Assembly: GCF_014197055.1 (NCBI RefSeq)
Contig: NZ_JACIEW010000013.1
Location: forward strand, 1-48,822
Direction of reading: 5' to 3'
DNA length: 48,822 bases
Origin: Devosia subaequoris
GTDB lineage: Bacteria; Pseudomonadota; Alphaproteobacteria; Rhizobiales; Devosiaceae
The notes below the pieces were generated by a model. It saw only the letters and a list, made by a program, of their open reading frames with translations. It searched no databases and had not been told where the DNA came from. Positions 1-8,765 of the stretch are shown here, piece by piece; position 1 is the stretch's first letter; every line of letters begins with the position of its first letter. Made by a program: the position numbers and the translations under genes.

Positions 1-1894
1 GCACCGCACCATCGAACTTGTCGGCCCAGCCGGCAAAGGCGAACAGGCGTTCCACCGACAGGGCGACTTCCTCGGCACCGTTCTCGCCGGTCTGCTCCTT
101 GATGCGGGCGGCGAACTCGTCGCGCCGGTAATCGAGGTTTTCAGCCAGGTAATAGAGGATCTGCGCGCGCGCATGGGCTGCGGTCGTACCCCAGCTCAGC
201 GCCTTGCGTGCGGCTTCAACCGCATTGCGGATGTCCTTGCGATTGCCTTCGCCAACTTCGCCGACCAGCTCGCCCTTGGGACCGAACACAGGCCGGTTGT
301 AGCCACTGTCGGGACGCGCCTGCTTGCCGCCAACATACATCTTGGCGGTCTGGTCGAGACTTCCGGTATCGAGCGGATTTGCCGCTGCCGGTTTTGTCGG
401 GGCTGCGGGCGGGGCTGCTTTGAGCGTCTTTTCCCAGGCGGGCTTGAGATAGGCGCTCATGCCTTCCCGGCCGCCTTCGCGCCCGAAGCCGCTTTCCTTG
501 TAGCCGCCAAAGCCAACGGCCGCGTCGAAATTGTTGGTGCCGTTGATCCAGATCACCCCGGCCTTGAGCTTGGGCGCGATATCGAGGGCGAGATTGATGT
601 TCTCGCTCCAGAGCGTGGCCGCCAGGCCATATTTGGTATTGTTGGCCAGGGCCACCGCTTCCTCGGGCGTACGGAAGCTCATGGCAACCAGGACAGGCCC
701 GAAAATCTCCTCGGCCACCAGGGTGTTGGCGGGCGAGACATTGGTGACCAGGGCGGGCTTGAGGTAGCAATTGCCGCCGGGTAGTTCAAAGTCGGGTTCG
801 TAGACTTCGGCGCCTTCAGCAATGCCATTTTTCATCAGGTCGCGAATGCGTTCGACCTGCACTGGAGCGACCAGGGCGCCAATATCAACCGACTTGTCCA
901 GCGGGTTGCCGACGCGCAGCTTGGCCATGCGCGCCTTGACCTTGGCGATGAAGCGCTCCTCGATGCTTTCCTGCACCAGAAGGCGCGAGCCGGCGCAGCA
1001 GACCTGGCCCTGATTGAACCAGATGGCGTCGACTAGGCCCTCGACCGCACTGTCGAGATCTGCATCCTCAAAAACGATATAGGGCGACTTGCCGCCCAGC
1101 TCGAGGCTCAGCCCCTTGCCGGAGCCGGCAGTGGCGGCGCGAATGATCTTGCCCACTTCGGTCGAACCTGTGAAGGCGATCTTGTCGATATCGGGATGGT
1201 TGACGATGGCGGCGCCGGTGTCGCCCTCGCCGGTGACGATATTGACCACGCCCTTGGGCAGGCCGACGCGCTCGCAGATTTCGGCAAAGAGCAGCGCGGT
1301 GAGCGAGGTGAATTCGGCCGGTTTGAGCACCACGGTATTGCCCGCGGCCAGGGCCGGTGCGATCTTCCAGGCCAGCATCAGGAGCGGGAAATTCCACGGA
1401 ATGATCTGGCCGCAGACGCCGTAGGGCACGTGGTCGGGGAATTCGCGCGCCAGATGGGTGGCCCAGCCCGCGTGATGGTAGAAATGGCGGGCGGCCAGCG
1501 GAATGTCGGCGTCGCGGGTTTCACGGATGGGCTTGCCATTGTCCATGCATTCGAGCACGGCGAAGAGTCGGCTATGCTTCTGGATCATGCGCGCGATGGC
1601 ATAAAGGAACCGCCCGCGCTCATAGCCGGAAAGGGCGCTCCAGGACTTGAATGCACCCCGGGCCGCCTTGACGGCCGCGTCGACATCGGCGGCGGTGCCA
1701 TCGGTGATCTCGGCCAGCGAAGCGCCGGTAGCCGGGTTGTCGGCGGTGAAGGTCTTGCCCGGCTTGGTCCATTTGCCGTCGATGAAGTGGCCGAACTTGC
1801 GGCCCTTGCTGTCGAGCCAGGCAATGGCTTGATCGGGCGCCTCGGGTGCCGGACCGTAATCCAGGCTATCGAAGATTTGTGCAATCTTGTTCAT
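1..1894 (-). CDS. Aldehyde dehydrogenase, tandem-domain type (3' end outside window)
   Basis: NAD(P)-dependent oxidation of an aldehyde to an acid. The 631 residues visible here start MNKIAQIFDSLDYG and run off the left edge. A complete ALDH domain fills roughly residues 30-500: the nucleotide-binding AFTGSTEVGK, the general-base Glu in LELGGKSP, and the catalytic Cys in FNQGQVCCAGSR are all intact. After an Ala/Pro-rich linker a second ALDH-like N-terminal domain begins near residue 520 (KMYVGGKQARPDSG), so this is the long (about 800 aa) double-domain form. The start at 1894 follows a GAGG-like ribosome site. It lies 119 bp downstream of deoC on the same strand. DERA releases acetaldehyde, so oxidation of acetaldehyde to acetate is the likely role; this is inference from context. 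Confidence 0.9.
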   Translation of the reverse strand, partial: MNKIAQIFDSLDYGPAPEAPDQAIAWLDSKGRKFGHFIDGKWTKPGKTFTADNPATGASLAEITDGTAADVDAAVKAARGAFKSWSALSGYERGRFLYAIARMIQKHSRLFAVLECMDNGKPIRETRDADIPLAARHFYHHAGWATHLAREFPDHVPYGVCGQIIPWNFPLLMLAWKIAPALAAGNTVVLKPAEFTSLTALLFAEICERVGLPKGVVNIVTGEGDTGAAIVNHPDIDKIAFTGSTEVGKIIRAATAGSGKGLSLELGGKSPYIVFEDADLDSAVEGLVDAIWFNQGQVCCAGSRLLVQESIEERFIAKVKARMAKLRVGNPLDKSVDIGALVAPVQVERIRDLMKNGIAEGAEVYEPDFELPGGNCYLKPALVTNVSPANTLVAEEIFGPVLVAMSFRTPEEAVALANNTKYGLAATLWSENINLALDIAPKLKAGVIWINGTNNFDAAVGFGGYKESGFGREGGREGMSAYLKPAWEKTLKAAPPAAPTKPAAANPLDTGSLDQTAKMYVGGKQARPDSGYNRPVFGPKGELVGEVGEGNRKDIRNAVEAARKALSWGTTAAHARAQILYYLAENLDYRRDEFAARIKEQTGENGAEEVALSVERLFAFAGWADKFDGAV

Positions 1895-1948
1895 ATGTGG
1901 CCTCCTCGCGAGTGCCTGAATTCTTCGGGTGCGGCAAGGCCGCTGATG

Positions 1949-2002
1949 CTTCTCCCGGAGGGAAGAAGGTGGCGCTCAGCGCCGGATGAGGGGATGGTCC
2001 CC
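1949..2002. repeat. Intergenic three-hairpin palindromic element
   Basis: Three consecutive short palindromes fill the gap between deoC and the aldehyde dehydrogenase gene: CTTCTCCC/GGGAAGAAG at 1949-1968 (one bulge), GGCGC-TCA-GCGCC at 1971-1983, and GGGG-ATGGT-CCCC at 1990-2002. The order and sequence match a dispersed intergenic repeat I know from Hyphomicrobiales genomes. It may stabilise or terminate the upstream message; copy number in this genome cannot be seen from the window. Confidence 0.6.
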
Positions 2003-2013
2003 CTCCACACTCA

Positions 2014-2997
2014 TCACACCATCGGCTGGCGATAATCGGCCGCGTAGTGGCCGGTCAGACCGTGTTCGAGCTGCCGCTCGATGTCGGTCAGCAGGCTCGA
2101 TGCGCCGAAGCGGAACAGGTGTGGCTGCAGCCAGTTGGTGCCCAGCTCTTCCTTCATCAGCGCCATGTATTTGAGCGCGTCGACGGCCGTGGCGATACCG
2201 CCGGCGGGCTTGTAGCCGATCTCGATGCCGGTCTCTTCAGCGAACCAGCGGATCATGCGGATCATGGTCAGGGAGGTGACGAGGTTGGCGTTGACCTTTT
2301 CCTTGCCGGTCGAGGTCTTGATGAAGTCGGCGCCGGCCAGCATGCAGACCAGCGACGCCTTGGCGACATTGGTCTGGGTGGCCAACTCACCAGTGCCGAG
2401 GATGGTCTTGATATGCGCGTCGCCGCAGGCCTTGCGGAAGGCCTTGACCTGATCGTAGAGCGCCTGCCAGTCGCCGCGCAGCACCATGCCGCGCTCGATG
2501 ACGATGTCGATCTCTTTTGCCCCATCCTTCACCGAAGCCTCGATCTCGGCGATCTTGGTCTCGACCGGAGCCAGGCCATGGGGGAAACCCGTGGATACGG
2601 CGGCGACGGGAATGCCGGTCCCCTCCAGGGCCCGCACGGCGGTATCAACGAAGCTGTGATAGACGCAGACGGCACCGGGAAGGATGCGGCGGCCAGACAT
2701 GCCGAGCTGGTCGAGAATATCCTGGCGCACCGGATGGCGCGCCTTGGCACAAAGGCGCTCGACGCGTCCTGGGGTGTCATCGGAGTTGAGCGTGGTCAGG
2801 TCGATCATGGTGATCGCCTTGAGGAGCCAGGCAAGCTGGTGATCCTTCTTGACCGTACGGCGGGCGCCGATGGTGCCGGCCCGACGTTCCAGCGCCGAGC
2901 GGTTCATGCGCACCCGTTCGACCCAGTCGAGATCGAGTGGATAGCCCGGATTGCGCTTGTGTGCGGGAGTGGTGGACTCTGCGGTCACCAGTTTCAT
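2014..2997 (-). CDS. deoC: Deoxyribose-phosphate aldolase
   Basis: Cleaves 2-deoxyribose 5-phosphate to acetaldehyde and glyceraldehyde 3-phosphate; cytosolic class I aldolase. The 327-aa protein is of the longer, eukaryote-like DERA type. The Schiff-base Lys is in FIKTSTGK (K227) and the second active-site Lys is in GYKPAGGIAT. The start ATG overlaps the stop of the upstream epimerase gene (ATGA, 2994-2997), so the two are translationally coupled. Together with the following aldehyde dehydrogenase this gives deoxyribose-P to G3P plus acetate. Its place in the operon implies that a deoxypentose, or a similar sugar phosphate, arises in the pathway encoded around it. Confidence 0.95.
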   Translation of the reverse strand: MKLVTAESTTPAHKRNPGYPLDLDWVERVRMNRSALERRAGTIGARRTVKKDHQLAWLLKAITMIDLTTLNSDDTPGRVERLCAKARHPVRQDILDQLGMSGRRILPGAVCVYHSFVDTAVRALEGTGIPVAAVSTGFPHGLAPVETKIAEIEASVKDGAKEIDIVIERGMVLRGDWQALYDQVKAFRKACGDAHIKTILGTGELATQTNVAKASLVCMLAGADFIKTSTGKEKVNANLVTSLTMIRMIRWFAEETGIEIGYKPAGGIATAVDALKYMALMKEELGTNWLQPHLFRFGASSLLTDIERQLEHGLTGHYAADYRQPMV

Positions 2998-3908
2998 TGC
3001 ATTACCTTTCCGTCCGCCAATGCACGCCGATAGTAGTTGGCAAATCCGGCAGAGAGCGGGTACTGCGGCCGCCAGCCAGCGTCCTCCGCCATCCGCCGCA
3101 GGGAGAAGTCATTCTGCACTTCGGGTGCAGGGTCGCGGCCCTCAACCAGTTCGATCCGCGCACCTGGCACGACTGCCAGAATGATATTGCGCACCGCATC
3201 CATGGTCAGAACTTCGCCGGAACCGACATTATAGGTAGAGTGATCGAGCTTTTCTGCGGCGAGAGCAGCCAGCGTCGCGCCAGCCACATCTTCGACAGAA
3301 AGAAAGTGATAAGGGAAGCTCGGGTCGCACGGAATGATCGTAGTCCTGCCCACGAAACTGTCCTCAATGGCCTGCCGCAGATAGCAGTTGGCACGGCGGT
3401 GCGGACCATAGACTCGAGTTAGGCGCAGGGCAGCGGCCGAAATGCCGAATTCGCGCGCAAAGGACTCCACCAGCGCTTCGCCCGCAACCTTGCTGGCGGC
3501 ATAAGTCGTGCCGGGATGCACTGCATCCTCTTCGGAAACTACGACCTTGTCGCTATGGCCATAGACCACATGCGATGACATCAGCATTAACCGACCAATG
3601 CGATGCCGCCGAGCCAGATCCAGTAGGAAGACTGTCGAGTCCACGTTGATGCGCATAACGCTGCGCGGGAATTCTCGCTGCATCAGCGGCCCGGAAATGC
3701 CGCCAGCATGCACGATGGCCTGAACTTCACCTTCCACCACCATCTGTTCGAGACGCGCGTGATCGTTGAGATCGGCCAAGAAGAGATCGGGATCATGTCG
3801 GGAAAAGTCAGTGATGTCGGTCGCCAGCACGCTGTGTCCCGCCGCCTGAAGATGGCGACGCAAAGCCATGCCGACGAGGCCGGCACCGCCGGTCACGAGT
3901 ACTTTCAC
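2994..3908 (-). CDS. NAD-dependent epimerase/dehydrogenase (extended SDR), copy 1
   Basis: Extended SDR of 304 aa with the Rossmann motif TGGAGLVG at residues 6-13 and the catalytic YAASK (Tyr-x3-Lys) near residue 146. I chose the GTG at 3908 because it overlaps the stop of the upstream acetamidase (GTGA, 3905-3908) and places the Rossmann strand at the N-terminus. Its own stop overlaps the deoC start. It is strikingly similar to the protein at 14610-15521: both share GGAGLVGMALR, YAASKVAGEALV, RVYGPHRR and IPCDP. Sugar or sugar-acid oxidation or epimerisation is likely; the substrate is unknown. Confidence 0.88.
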   Translation of the reverse strand: MKVLVTGGAGLVGMALRRHLQAAGHSVLATDITDFSRHDPDLFLADLNDHARLEQMVVEGEVQAIVHAGGISGPLMQREFPRSVMRINVDSTVFLLDLARRHRIGRLMLMSSHVVYGHSDKVVVSEEDAVHPGTTYAASKVAGEALVESFAREFGISAAALRLTRVYGPHRRANCYLRQAIEDSFVGRTTIIPCDPSFPYHFLSVEDVAGATLAALAAEKLDHSTYNVGSGEVLTMDAVRNIILAVVPGARIELVEGRDPAPEVQNDFSLRRMAEDAGWRPQYPLSAGFANYYRRALADGKVMQ

Positions 3909-4879
3909 TCCGTTACCTCCACCCCCGCCAGAGCCGACCTGGGCAATACGCCGTGTACGCCCTTCTCCCCGTTGACCGACTGCGTGACCGCGAAGTCGGC
4001 AGCCAGTGAGCAGAGCTGATAGGCCTCTGTGCGGCCCAGTGTGGAGCGTTCGCAAACCATGGCGATCATTTCGCGCACGGCGATCCGCAGCGCTTCGTCG
4101 AGATCGGCATCAAACCCCATGCTGATGAGGTGGCTGGGAGACTCGGCCCTGGGCAAAACGCGCTCCGCAACTGTGCCAGCCTTGTGCAACGCGAAGGTAA
4201 AGTGTCCTTCGAGCGCCATTTCCAGCGCGGTGACGCAGACTTCGCCGTCACCCTGCATGCCGTGGCCATCGCCACAGGTGAACAGCGCGCCCTCGGCCCA
4301 GATAGGAAAGAAAACCGTCGTCCCCGCCGTCAGGCGCCGGTTGTCGAGATTGCCGCCATGCTTGCGCGGCTCGCGGGAGGAAATTTCGCCGTATTCTTGT
4401 GGCGGCGCTACGCCCATGACGCCGAAGAAAGGGTTGAGCGGCAACGGCGTGCCCCAGGGCATCTTTGCGATGCGCGCCTTGCGGTCGACGCCGATATGGC
4501 TCAACACGCGCTCAGGTATGATGAAGTCATGCGGCAACGTGCCGTCAAATGGCTCGATCGCGTTGAAACCCCAATCAGCCAGCGGCTCCACCGCTTCGAT
4601 GCGCACCTCGAGCATGTCGCCCGGCATCGCGCCTTCTATCGCTATTGGTCCGGTCAGCAGATGCCCCCAGCGGAATGGCAGTTCCGCTTCGTTGATCGCC
4701 TTCAGCTTGGGCGAGACATTCATGCCGCTGCCTGCGGGTGGATAGAGATCGGAAATGCCCGAATAGGTTTCAACCACCACCGAATCTCCGGACCGGATCG
4801 TCAGGACAGGGGGTATCTTTGCCGAAAAACGGCCCCAAACCACGGTTTCAGGTGTGGCATTGAGGTGGTGAACAGACAT
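3905..4879 (-). CDS. Acetamidase/formamidase family protein
   Basis: A 324-aa member of the FmdA/AmdA family, which hydrolyses short amides such as formamide or acetamide to ammonia and acid. Visible family features are the N-terminal beta-rich VVWGRFSAKIPPVLTIRSGD, the GAMPGDMLEVRIEAVEP segment and the HGMQGDGEVCVTALE segment. The start at 4879 (MSVHHLNATPE) has AGGAGA seven bases upstream; a longer reading to 4936 would lack a ribosome site. It is the first gene of a minus-strand operon (amidase, epimerase, deoC, then ALDH), divergent from the GntR gene and behind a palindromic operator. A substrate amide released from the imported compound is plausible but not shown. Confidence 0.88.
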   Translation of the reverse strand: MSVHHLNATPETVVWGRFSAKIPPVLTIRSGDSVVVETYSGISDLYPPAGSGMNVSPKLKAINEAELPFRWGHLLTGPIAIEGAMPGDMLEVRIEAVEPLADWGFNAIEPFDGTLPHDFIIPERVLSHIGVDRKARIAKMPWGTPLPLNPFFGVMGVAPPQEYGEISSREPRKHGGNLDNRRLTAGTTVFFPIWAEGALFTCGDGHGMQGDGEVCVTALEMALEGHFTFALHKAGTVAERVLPRAESPSHLISMGFDADLDEALRIAVREMIAMVCERSTLGRTEAYQLCSLAADFAVTQSVNGEKGVHGVLPRSALAGVEVTE

Positions 4880-4955
4880 CTTATCTCCTCGCGACCAGCC
4901 CAGTGGCATGGCATGATGTTGGCGATAGGAAACCACAAAAGCGCTATCAGAAGCA

Positions 4956-4977
4956 AGAGGTCAGACTTTTGACCTCT
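4956..4977. promoter_or_regulatory. Candidate GntR operator in divergent promoter region
   Basis: A perfect inverted repeat, AGAGGTCA-N6-TGACCTCT, in the 123-bp gap between the divergent acetamidase and GntR genes. Its left part, AGAGGTCAGAC (4956-4966), recurs exactly at 19984-19994 in the other divergent gap of the locus. The natural candidate ligand is the GntR protein encoded next to it. Confidence 0.7.
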
Positions 4978-5002
4978 GTCCTATTGACCGCCGAAAGGCT
5001 TC

Positions 5003-5818
5003 ATGCAAACTTCATATCAACCGAGGATCGCCGTGACCGAAATCGACTTCCATCAGCTGAACGACAAAATCTGGGCTTCCGGCGTGCGCCGGGACGATCT
5101 CGTCCAGCGCGTCGCTAATGCCCTGCGCGAACAGATCGAGCAGGGCATCATTCCTGTGGGCACCAAGTTCATGCCTGAGGCAGAACTCGCCAAGCAGCTT
5201 AACATCAGCCGTCCAAGCCTGCGCGAGGCCATCCGCATTCTGGCTCACGACGGTCACCTGCAGGTCAGGCACGGCGTCGGCACCTTCGTCAGCAGGGCCA
5301 GCAAGCCCATGTTCGGCTCGCTTGAGCAGATGCGGTCAATGACAGACCTGATCCGCGACGCCGGCGGCACCTCGGGCCACCGCGATCTGCAAATCGAGCA
5401 CATTGCCGCCGCCGACAAGATTGCGGCCGAACTTGGAGTGGACGAGGGGGCGCCCCTGGGCCGGATCAGGCGCGTTCGACTGGTGGATGACCGGCCCTTC
5501 GTCTACGCCAATGAATATCTGGTGCTCCAGCACGCAGAGAAGGACTTCGGCGCCCTCAGTCAGTTTACCGGGGGATCGATTTACCAATTCCTGCGCGAGC
5601 GTTTCAGCCGTCCCATTTCGCACAGCAAGCTGCGCGTTTCCGCAGTCGCCGCCGACACCGAACTGGCAGGCCTGCTGCAGCTCAAGCGCGGTGCTCCACT
5701 CCTGCGAATGCATGAACTGCATGTGGATGCAAACAACGTCCCGATGCTGCTCTCCATCAACTACCACAACACCGAAGTGGTCGAATTCACCTCAATGCGC
5801 GCAGGTATGCCCACGTGA
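5003..5818 (+). CDS. GntR-family regulator, HutC/UTRA type
   Basis: DNA-binding transcription factor of 271 aa. The N-terminal winged helix (about residues 30-95) holds PEAELAKQLNISRPSLREAI and the wing VRHGVGTFVS. The C-terminal part (about 115-260) is a UTRA effector domain with PLGRIRRVRLVDDRPFVYAN and SIYQFLRERF. UTRA regulators commonly bind phosphorylated sugars or small metabolites made by their own operon. It is the first gene of the plus-strand operon, and its stop overlaps the GTG start of the kinase gene. The palindrome at 4956-4977 is its probable autoregulatory site, and the second copy at 19984-19994 suggests control of the ring-cleavage arms too. Confidence 0.93.
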   Translation: MQTSYQPRIAVTEIDFHQLNDKIWASGVRRDDLVQRVANALREQIEQGIIPVGTKFMPEAELAKQLNISRPSLREAIRILAHDGHLQVRHGVGTFVSRASKPMFGSLEQMRSMTDLIRDAGGTSGHRDLQIEHIAAADKIAAELGVDEGAPLGRIRRVRLVDDRPFVYANEYLVLQHAEKDFGALSQFTGGSIYQFLRERFSRPISHSKLRVSAVAADTELAGLLQLKRGAPLLRMHELHVDANNVPMLLSINYHNTEVVEFTSMRAGMPT

Positions 5819-6729
5819 CCCATCTAACCTTTGCTAGTTTTGGCAACGTCACGGTCGACGACCTGGTTTTCGCCGACGGCACGACCATGTGGTACACGCC
5901 GGGCGGCAACGCTATCTATTCCGCACTGGGAATGGCGATCTGGGGGCACCGGCCGGCGGCCGTGGCTCCTATCGGTGACGATTATCCAATCGAGATGCTC
6001 GAGGGGCGGCTGGTTCTCGACTATTGCCGACGCACTGGCCAAACCCTGCGGGACTGGGGGCTCTATGAAGAAGATGGTACCCGCACGTTTGTGTTCCGCT
6101 CCTATACCCGTGACTGGCTTGAATACAGTCCGACGCTCGACGATGTGGGAGCGCTGACTTGCGACTATGCGCACATCGCGCCCGTCCCATGGCAGCAGCA
6201 GATCGCCATTGCCGACAAGCTGCGCCGTCTTGGCACCAAGACCATTTCGATCGATCTCGATGACCGATACCTTGCGGAACTGGCCGATGCTGATCGCACG
6301 CAGCTACTGACTGTTGCCGACCTTTTTCTGCCCAGCAAGCAGGATGCAGAGGCGCTATATCCCGGCAACAGCATTCCCGACACCATCCGCCGTATGCGCG
6401 AAGTCGCACCTGATGTCCCGATGATAGCGGTCAAGCTAGGCGGAAGCGGTGTGCTGTTCCATGGCGCAGATGACGCGGAGCTTTCTTGGCTGCCCGCAAT
6501 AGCCGACGGCGTACGCGATACGACAGGCGCAGGCGACGCATTTTCCGGCGGGGCCCTCGCGGGCTTCGTGCATAGCGGTACGGCGCTCGAGGCGGCGCTG
6601 CGCGGTTCGGTAGCTGGTAGTTTCGCCGTTCAAAGTTCTGGACCAGGAGCCCTGGTTTCTGCCCGCCCCGAAGAGTGCGAGGCGCGTCGAAGCGCTCTGT
6701 TGGCTCGAGTAGAGACCCGCCCATTCTAA
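5815..6729 (+). CDS. PfkB-family carbohydrate/nucleoside kinase
   Basis: ATP-dependent kinase of the ribokinase family, 304 aa. The substrate-side motif PGGNA is at residues 29-33, and the C-terminal signature DTTGAGDAFSGG at 235-246 carries the catalytic base D241. The GTG start at 5815 overlaps the GntR stop (GTGA), which fixes the start. It precedes a SIS-domain gene in the order seen for FrlD-FrlB (fructoselysine kinase and deglycase) and for other kinase/SIS pairs, and an ABC transporter follows. It probably phosphorylates the imported nucleoside or glycoconjugate, or its sugar; the sequence does not settle which. Confidence 0.92.
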   Translation: MTHLTFASFGNVTVDDLVFADGTTMWYTPGGNAIYSALGMAIWGHRPAAVAPIGDDYPIEMLEGRLVLDYCRRTGQTLRDWGLYEEDGTRTFVFRSYTRDWLEYSPTLDDVGALTCDYAHIAPVPWQQQIAIADKLRRLGTKTISIDLDDRYLAELADADRTQLLTVADLFLPSKQDAEALYPGNSIPDTIRRMREVAPDVPMIAVKLGGSGVLFHGADDAELSWLPAIADGVRDTTGAGDAFSGGALAGFVHSGTALEAALRGSVAGSFAVQSSGPGALVSARPEECEARRSALLARVETRPF

Positions 6730-6753
6730 TACAAACTGACTAGGAGTTCTTAA

Positions 6754-7896
6754 GTGGATAACGAAAAGACCGTCATGTTGCGCGAAATCGCGCTGCAGCC
6801 AGACTTCGTCAGGGACAACATCGACGAGATGCTGACCTATATGCGTTCGGTGGTTGCCGATCGCGATCCTGGCTCGTTGCAGCATGGCTTCATGATCGGT
6901 TGCGGTGACAGCTATTGCGCTGCCATTGCCGTACGACAGTTCATGATGAAGGCCACCGGACGTCTGGTGGAAGCGGTCGAAGCCCTCGAGTTCTCGCGTT
7001 ATCTCGTTGAAGATCTACCCGCCAACAGCTTCGTCTTCGGCGTGTCCAACTCCGGTACCGTGTCGCGCACCATCGAAGGCGTACGCCTCGCTCGCGCCAA
7101 GGGCGCATGGACCTTTGCCGTCACCGTAAGCGCGGAGAACAAGCTGGCACAGGCTGCCGAGACGCTGATCCGTGTCAACGCGACGCCAAACATCAAAGAA
7201 TTGCCGAACGGCACCCGCGTCGTAACCCCTGGCACCGTGACCTACACGGCCAGCATGCTAGGCCTCTATGTCGCAGCCATCGCCATCGGCGAGCGCATCG
7301 GCCATCTTGATGCCGCGGCATCCAAGGTATTGGTCGAGGAACTCCATGCAACAGCCGAAGCCATGCGCGCTGCCGATGCATCTACGGCGGCGCTGGCGCG
7401 CGAGATTGCTGCCAGCTTCACGCCCGATCGTCACACTGTGTTTGTCGGCGGCGGGCCGAACTATGCCACGGCCTATTTCGCCATGGCCAAGTGGTTCGAA
7501 AGCCTGACACGTCCGGCGCACCTGTCCCAGCTGGAGGAGTGGGCGCATGAGCATTATTTCATGACCCGCTCCAACGTCGACACCTTCATCATCCTGCCGC
7601 CCGGCCCGGGTCGCATCCGTGGTCTGGAACAGGCCCGCGCTGCCCGCGAGATGGAATCGCGCGTCATCATCATCGCCGAAGAGGCCGACGCCGAGGCACG
7701 CGCCGCGGCCGATATCTTCTTCGCGATGCCGACAGGCATTCGCGAAGTGCTGACCCCATTCGTTTACAAGCTGGTGTTCGAATATCTGTCCTGTGAAATC
7801 TCAAAGGTCCAGAACGTGGCCTTCCTGGGCTTCAATGATCGTCGTCGCCAGGAAGTCAACTTTCGGCAGATCTTCCATTCCGCAGAGATGGCCTAA
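6754..7896 (+). CDS. SIS-domain sugar-phosphate isomerase/deglycase-like protein
   Basis: A 380-aa protein with two SIS (phosphosugar-binding) domains, about residues 40-190 and 215-350. The first has the motifs GCGDSYCAA (near 49) and SNSGTVSRT (near 98), the usual phosphate-binding Ser/Thr loop. The second has FVGGGPNYATA and the LEEWAHEHYF segment in the place of the catalytic His/Glu loop of GlmS and FrlB-type enzymes. The GTG start follows an AGGAG site. The stop overlaps the next start (ATGA at 7893-7899 region). Directly after a PfkB kinase and a UTRA regulator, a role like FrlB (cleaving a phosphorylated aminosugar or N-glycosyl bond) or a ketose isomerase is plausible; this is inference. 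Confidence 0.88.
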   Translation: MDNEKTVMLREIALQPDFVRDNIDEMLTYMRSVVADRDPGSLQHGFMIGCGDSYCAAIAVRQFMMKATGRLVEAVEALEFSRYLVEDLPANSFVFGVSNSGTVSRTIEGVRLARAKGAWTFAVTVSAENKLAQAAETLIRVNATPNIKELPNGTRVVTPGTVTYTASMLGLYVAAIAIGERIGHLDAAASKVLVEELHATAEAMRAADASTAALAREIAASFTPDRHTVFVGGGPNYATAYFAMAKWFESLTRPAHLSQLEEWAHEHYFMTRSNVDTFIILPPGPGRIRGLEQARAAREMESRVIIIAEEADAEARAAADIFFAMPTGIREVLTPFVYKLVFEYLSCEISKVQNVAFLGFNDRRRQEVNFRQIFHSAEMA

Positions 7897-8699
7897 TGAG
7901 CCGGCTACTCTTGCAAGTCAATCAAGGGCACCGGCCCGTTGTCGGCATGGTGCAGCTTCCGGCGTTGCCGGGCGGTGCCAACTATCGTGTAGGCACAGTC
8001 GAGGCAGTGATCGAGGCCGCCCGGTCCGAAGCCGAGATTCTGAGTCGCAACGGCATTGATGCTTTGTTGGTGCAGAATCTGGGCGACATCCCGGTCCACC
8101 ACAAGACAAGCGTCGAGCAGGTGGCCTGGATGACGCGTGTGACGAGCGAGATAGTAGCCGCCGCATCCTGCCCTGTAGGGCTCAATTTTCTTGAGAACGA
8201 TGCCCACGCCATGATGGCGGTGGCGTCGGCCTCGGGGGCCGACTTCGTCCGCATAAAGATCTACGTGGGCGCCATGCTGACCCCGTTCGGCATCGAATCC
8301 GCGCAGGCACACGTGGCCATCAAGGCACGCACGGCGCTTGGCGCAGACAATGTCGCCATCCTCGCCGATGTGCATGACCGCACAGGCACGCCCATCGCAA
8401 CCGGTGGCTTCGAGGAAGATGTGGAATTCGCCCTGCGCTTGGGCTTGGCCGATGGCCTGGTCCTCACTGGCAAGTCCTACGAGCAGACGCTCGACATGGT
8501 CGCCCGGGCCAGGGCCCAATACCCGAAAGCGCCCCTCTTCGTGGGTGGCGGGGTTACCAGCGAAAACTTCGCCGAAGCTATGGCCGAAGCCAACGGCGCC
8601 TTCGTTTCTACAGCGATGAAGGACAGCGGTTCAGCCGTGGGGCGATTCGTGCCCCAGAAAGTGCAGGATTTCATGGCCGCCGCACGGCGCGCTCCATGA
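7896..8699 (+). CDS. BtpA/SgcQ-family TIM-barrel protein
   Basis: A 267-aa member of the BtpA/SgcQ family, recognised from VGMVQLPALPGG near the N-terminus, the DALLVQNLGDIPV segment, the FIRIKIY-like DFVRIKIYVGAML and the terminal phosphate-loop-like LFVGGGVTSENFAEA. The family is a predicted TIM-barrel enzyme of unknown activity, found in sugar operons (E. coli sgcQ) and named after a cyanobacterial photosystem I biogenesis factor. The start overlaps the SIS-domain stop by one base. A phosphate-binding barrel encoded between a kinase/SIS pair and a nucleoside-type transporter suggests an enzyme acting on a phosphorylated intermediate. The reaction is unknown. Confidence 0.9.
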   Translation: MSRLLLQVNQGHRPVVGMVQLPALPGGANYRVGTVEAVIEAARSEAEILSRNGIDALLVQNLGDIPVHHKTSVEQVAWMTRVTSEIVAAASCPVGLNFLENDAHAMMAVASASGADFVRIKIYVGAMLTPFGIESAQAHVAIKARTALGADNVAILADVHDRTGTPIATGGFEEDVEFALRLGLADGLVLTGKSYEQTLDMVARARAQYPKAPLFVGGGVTSENFAEAMAEANGAFVSTAMKDSGSAVGRFVPQKVQDFMAAARRAP

Positions 8700-8765
8700 A
8701 TATGGTGCGGATGCAGCGTCAGGAGAAGCGTCCATCCGTTCAATCTCAGGAAAGGGAACAAAGAT

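Noticed and set aside
1196..2035. Plus-strand open frame of about 280 codons
   Set aside because: Antisense to the aldehyde dehydrogenase gene, whose motifs and frame are intact; high GC content opens the opposite strand.
2047..3033. Plus-strand open frame of about 328 codons
   Set aside because: Antisense to deoC, which carries its catalytic lysines in frame.
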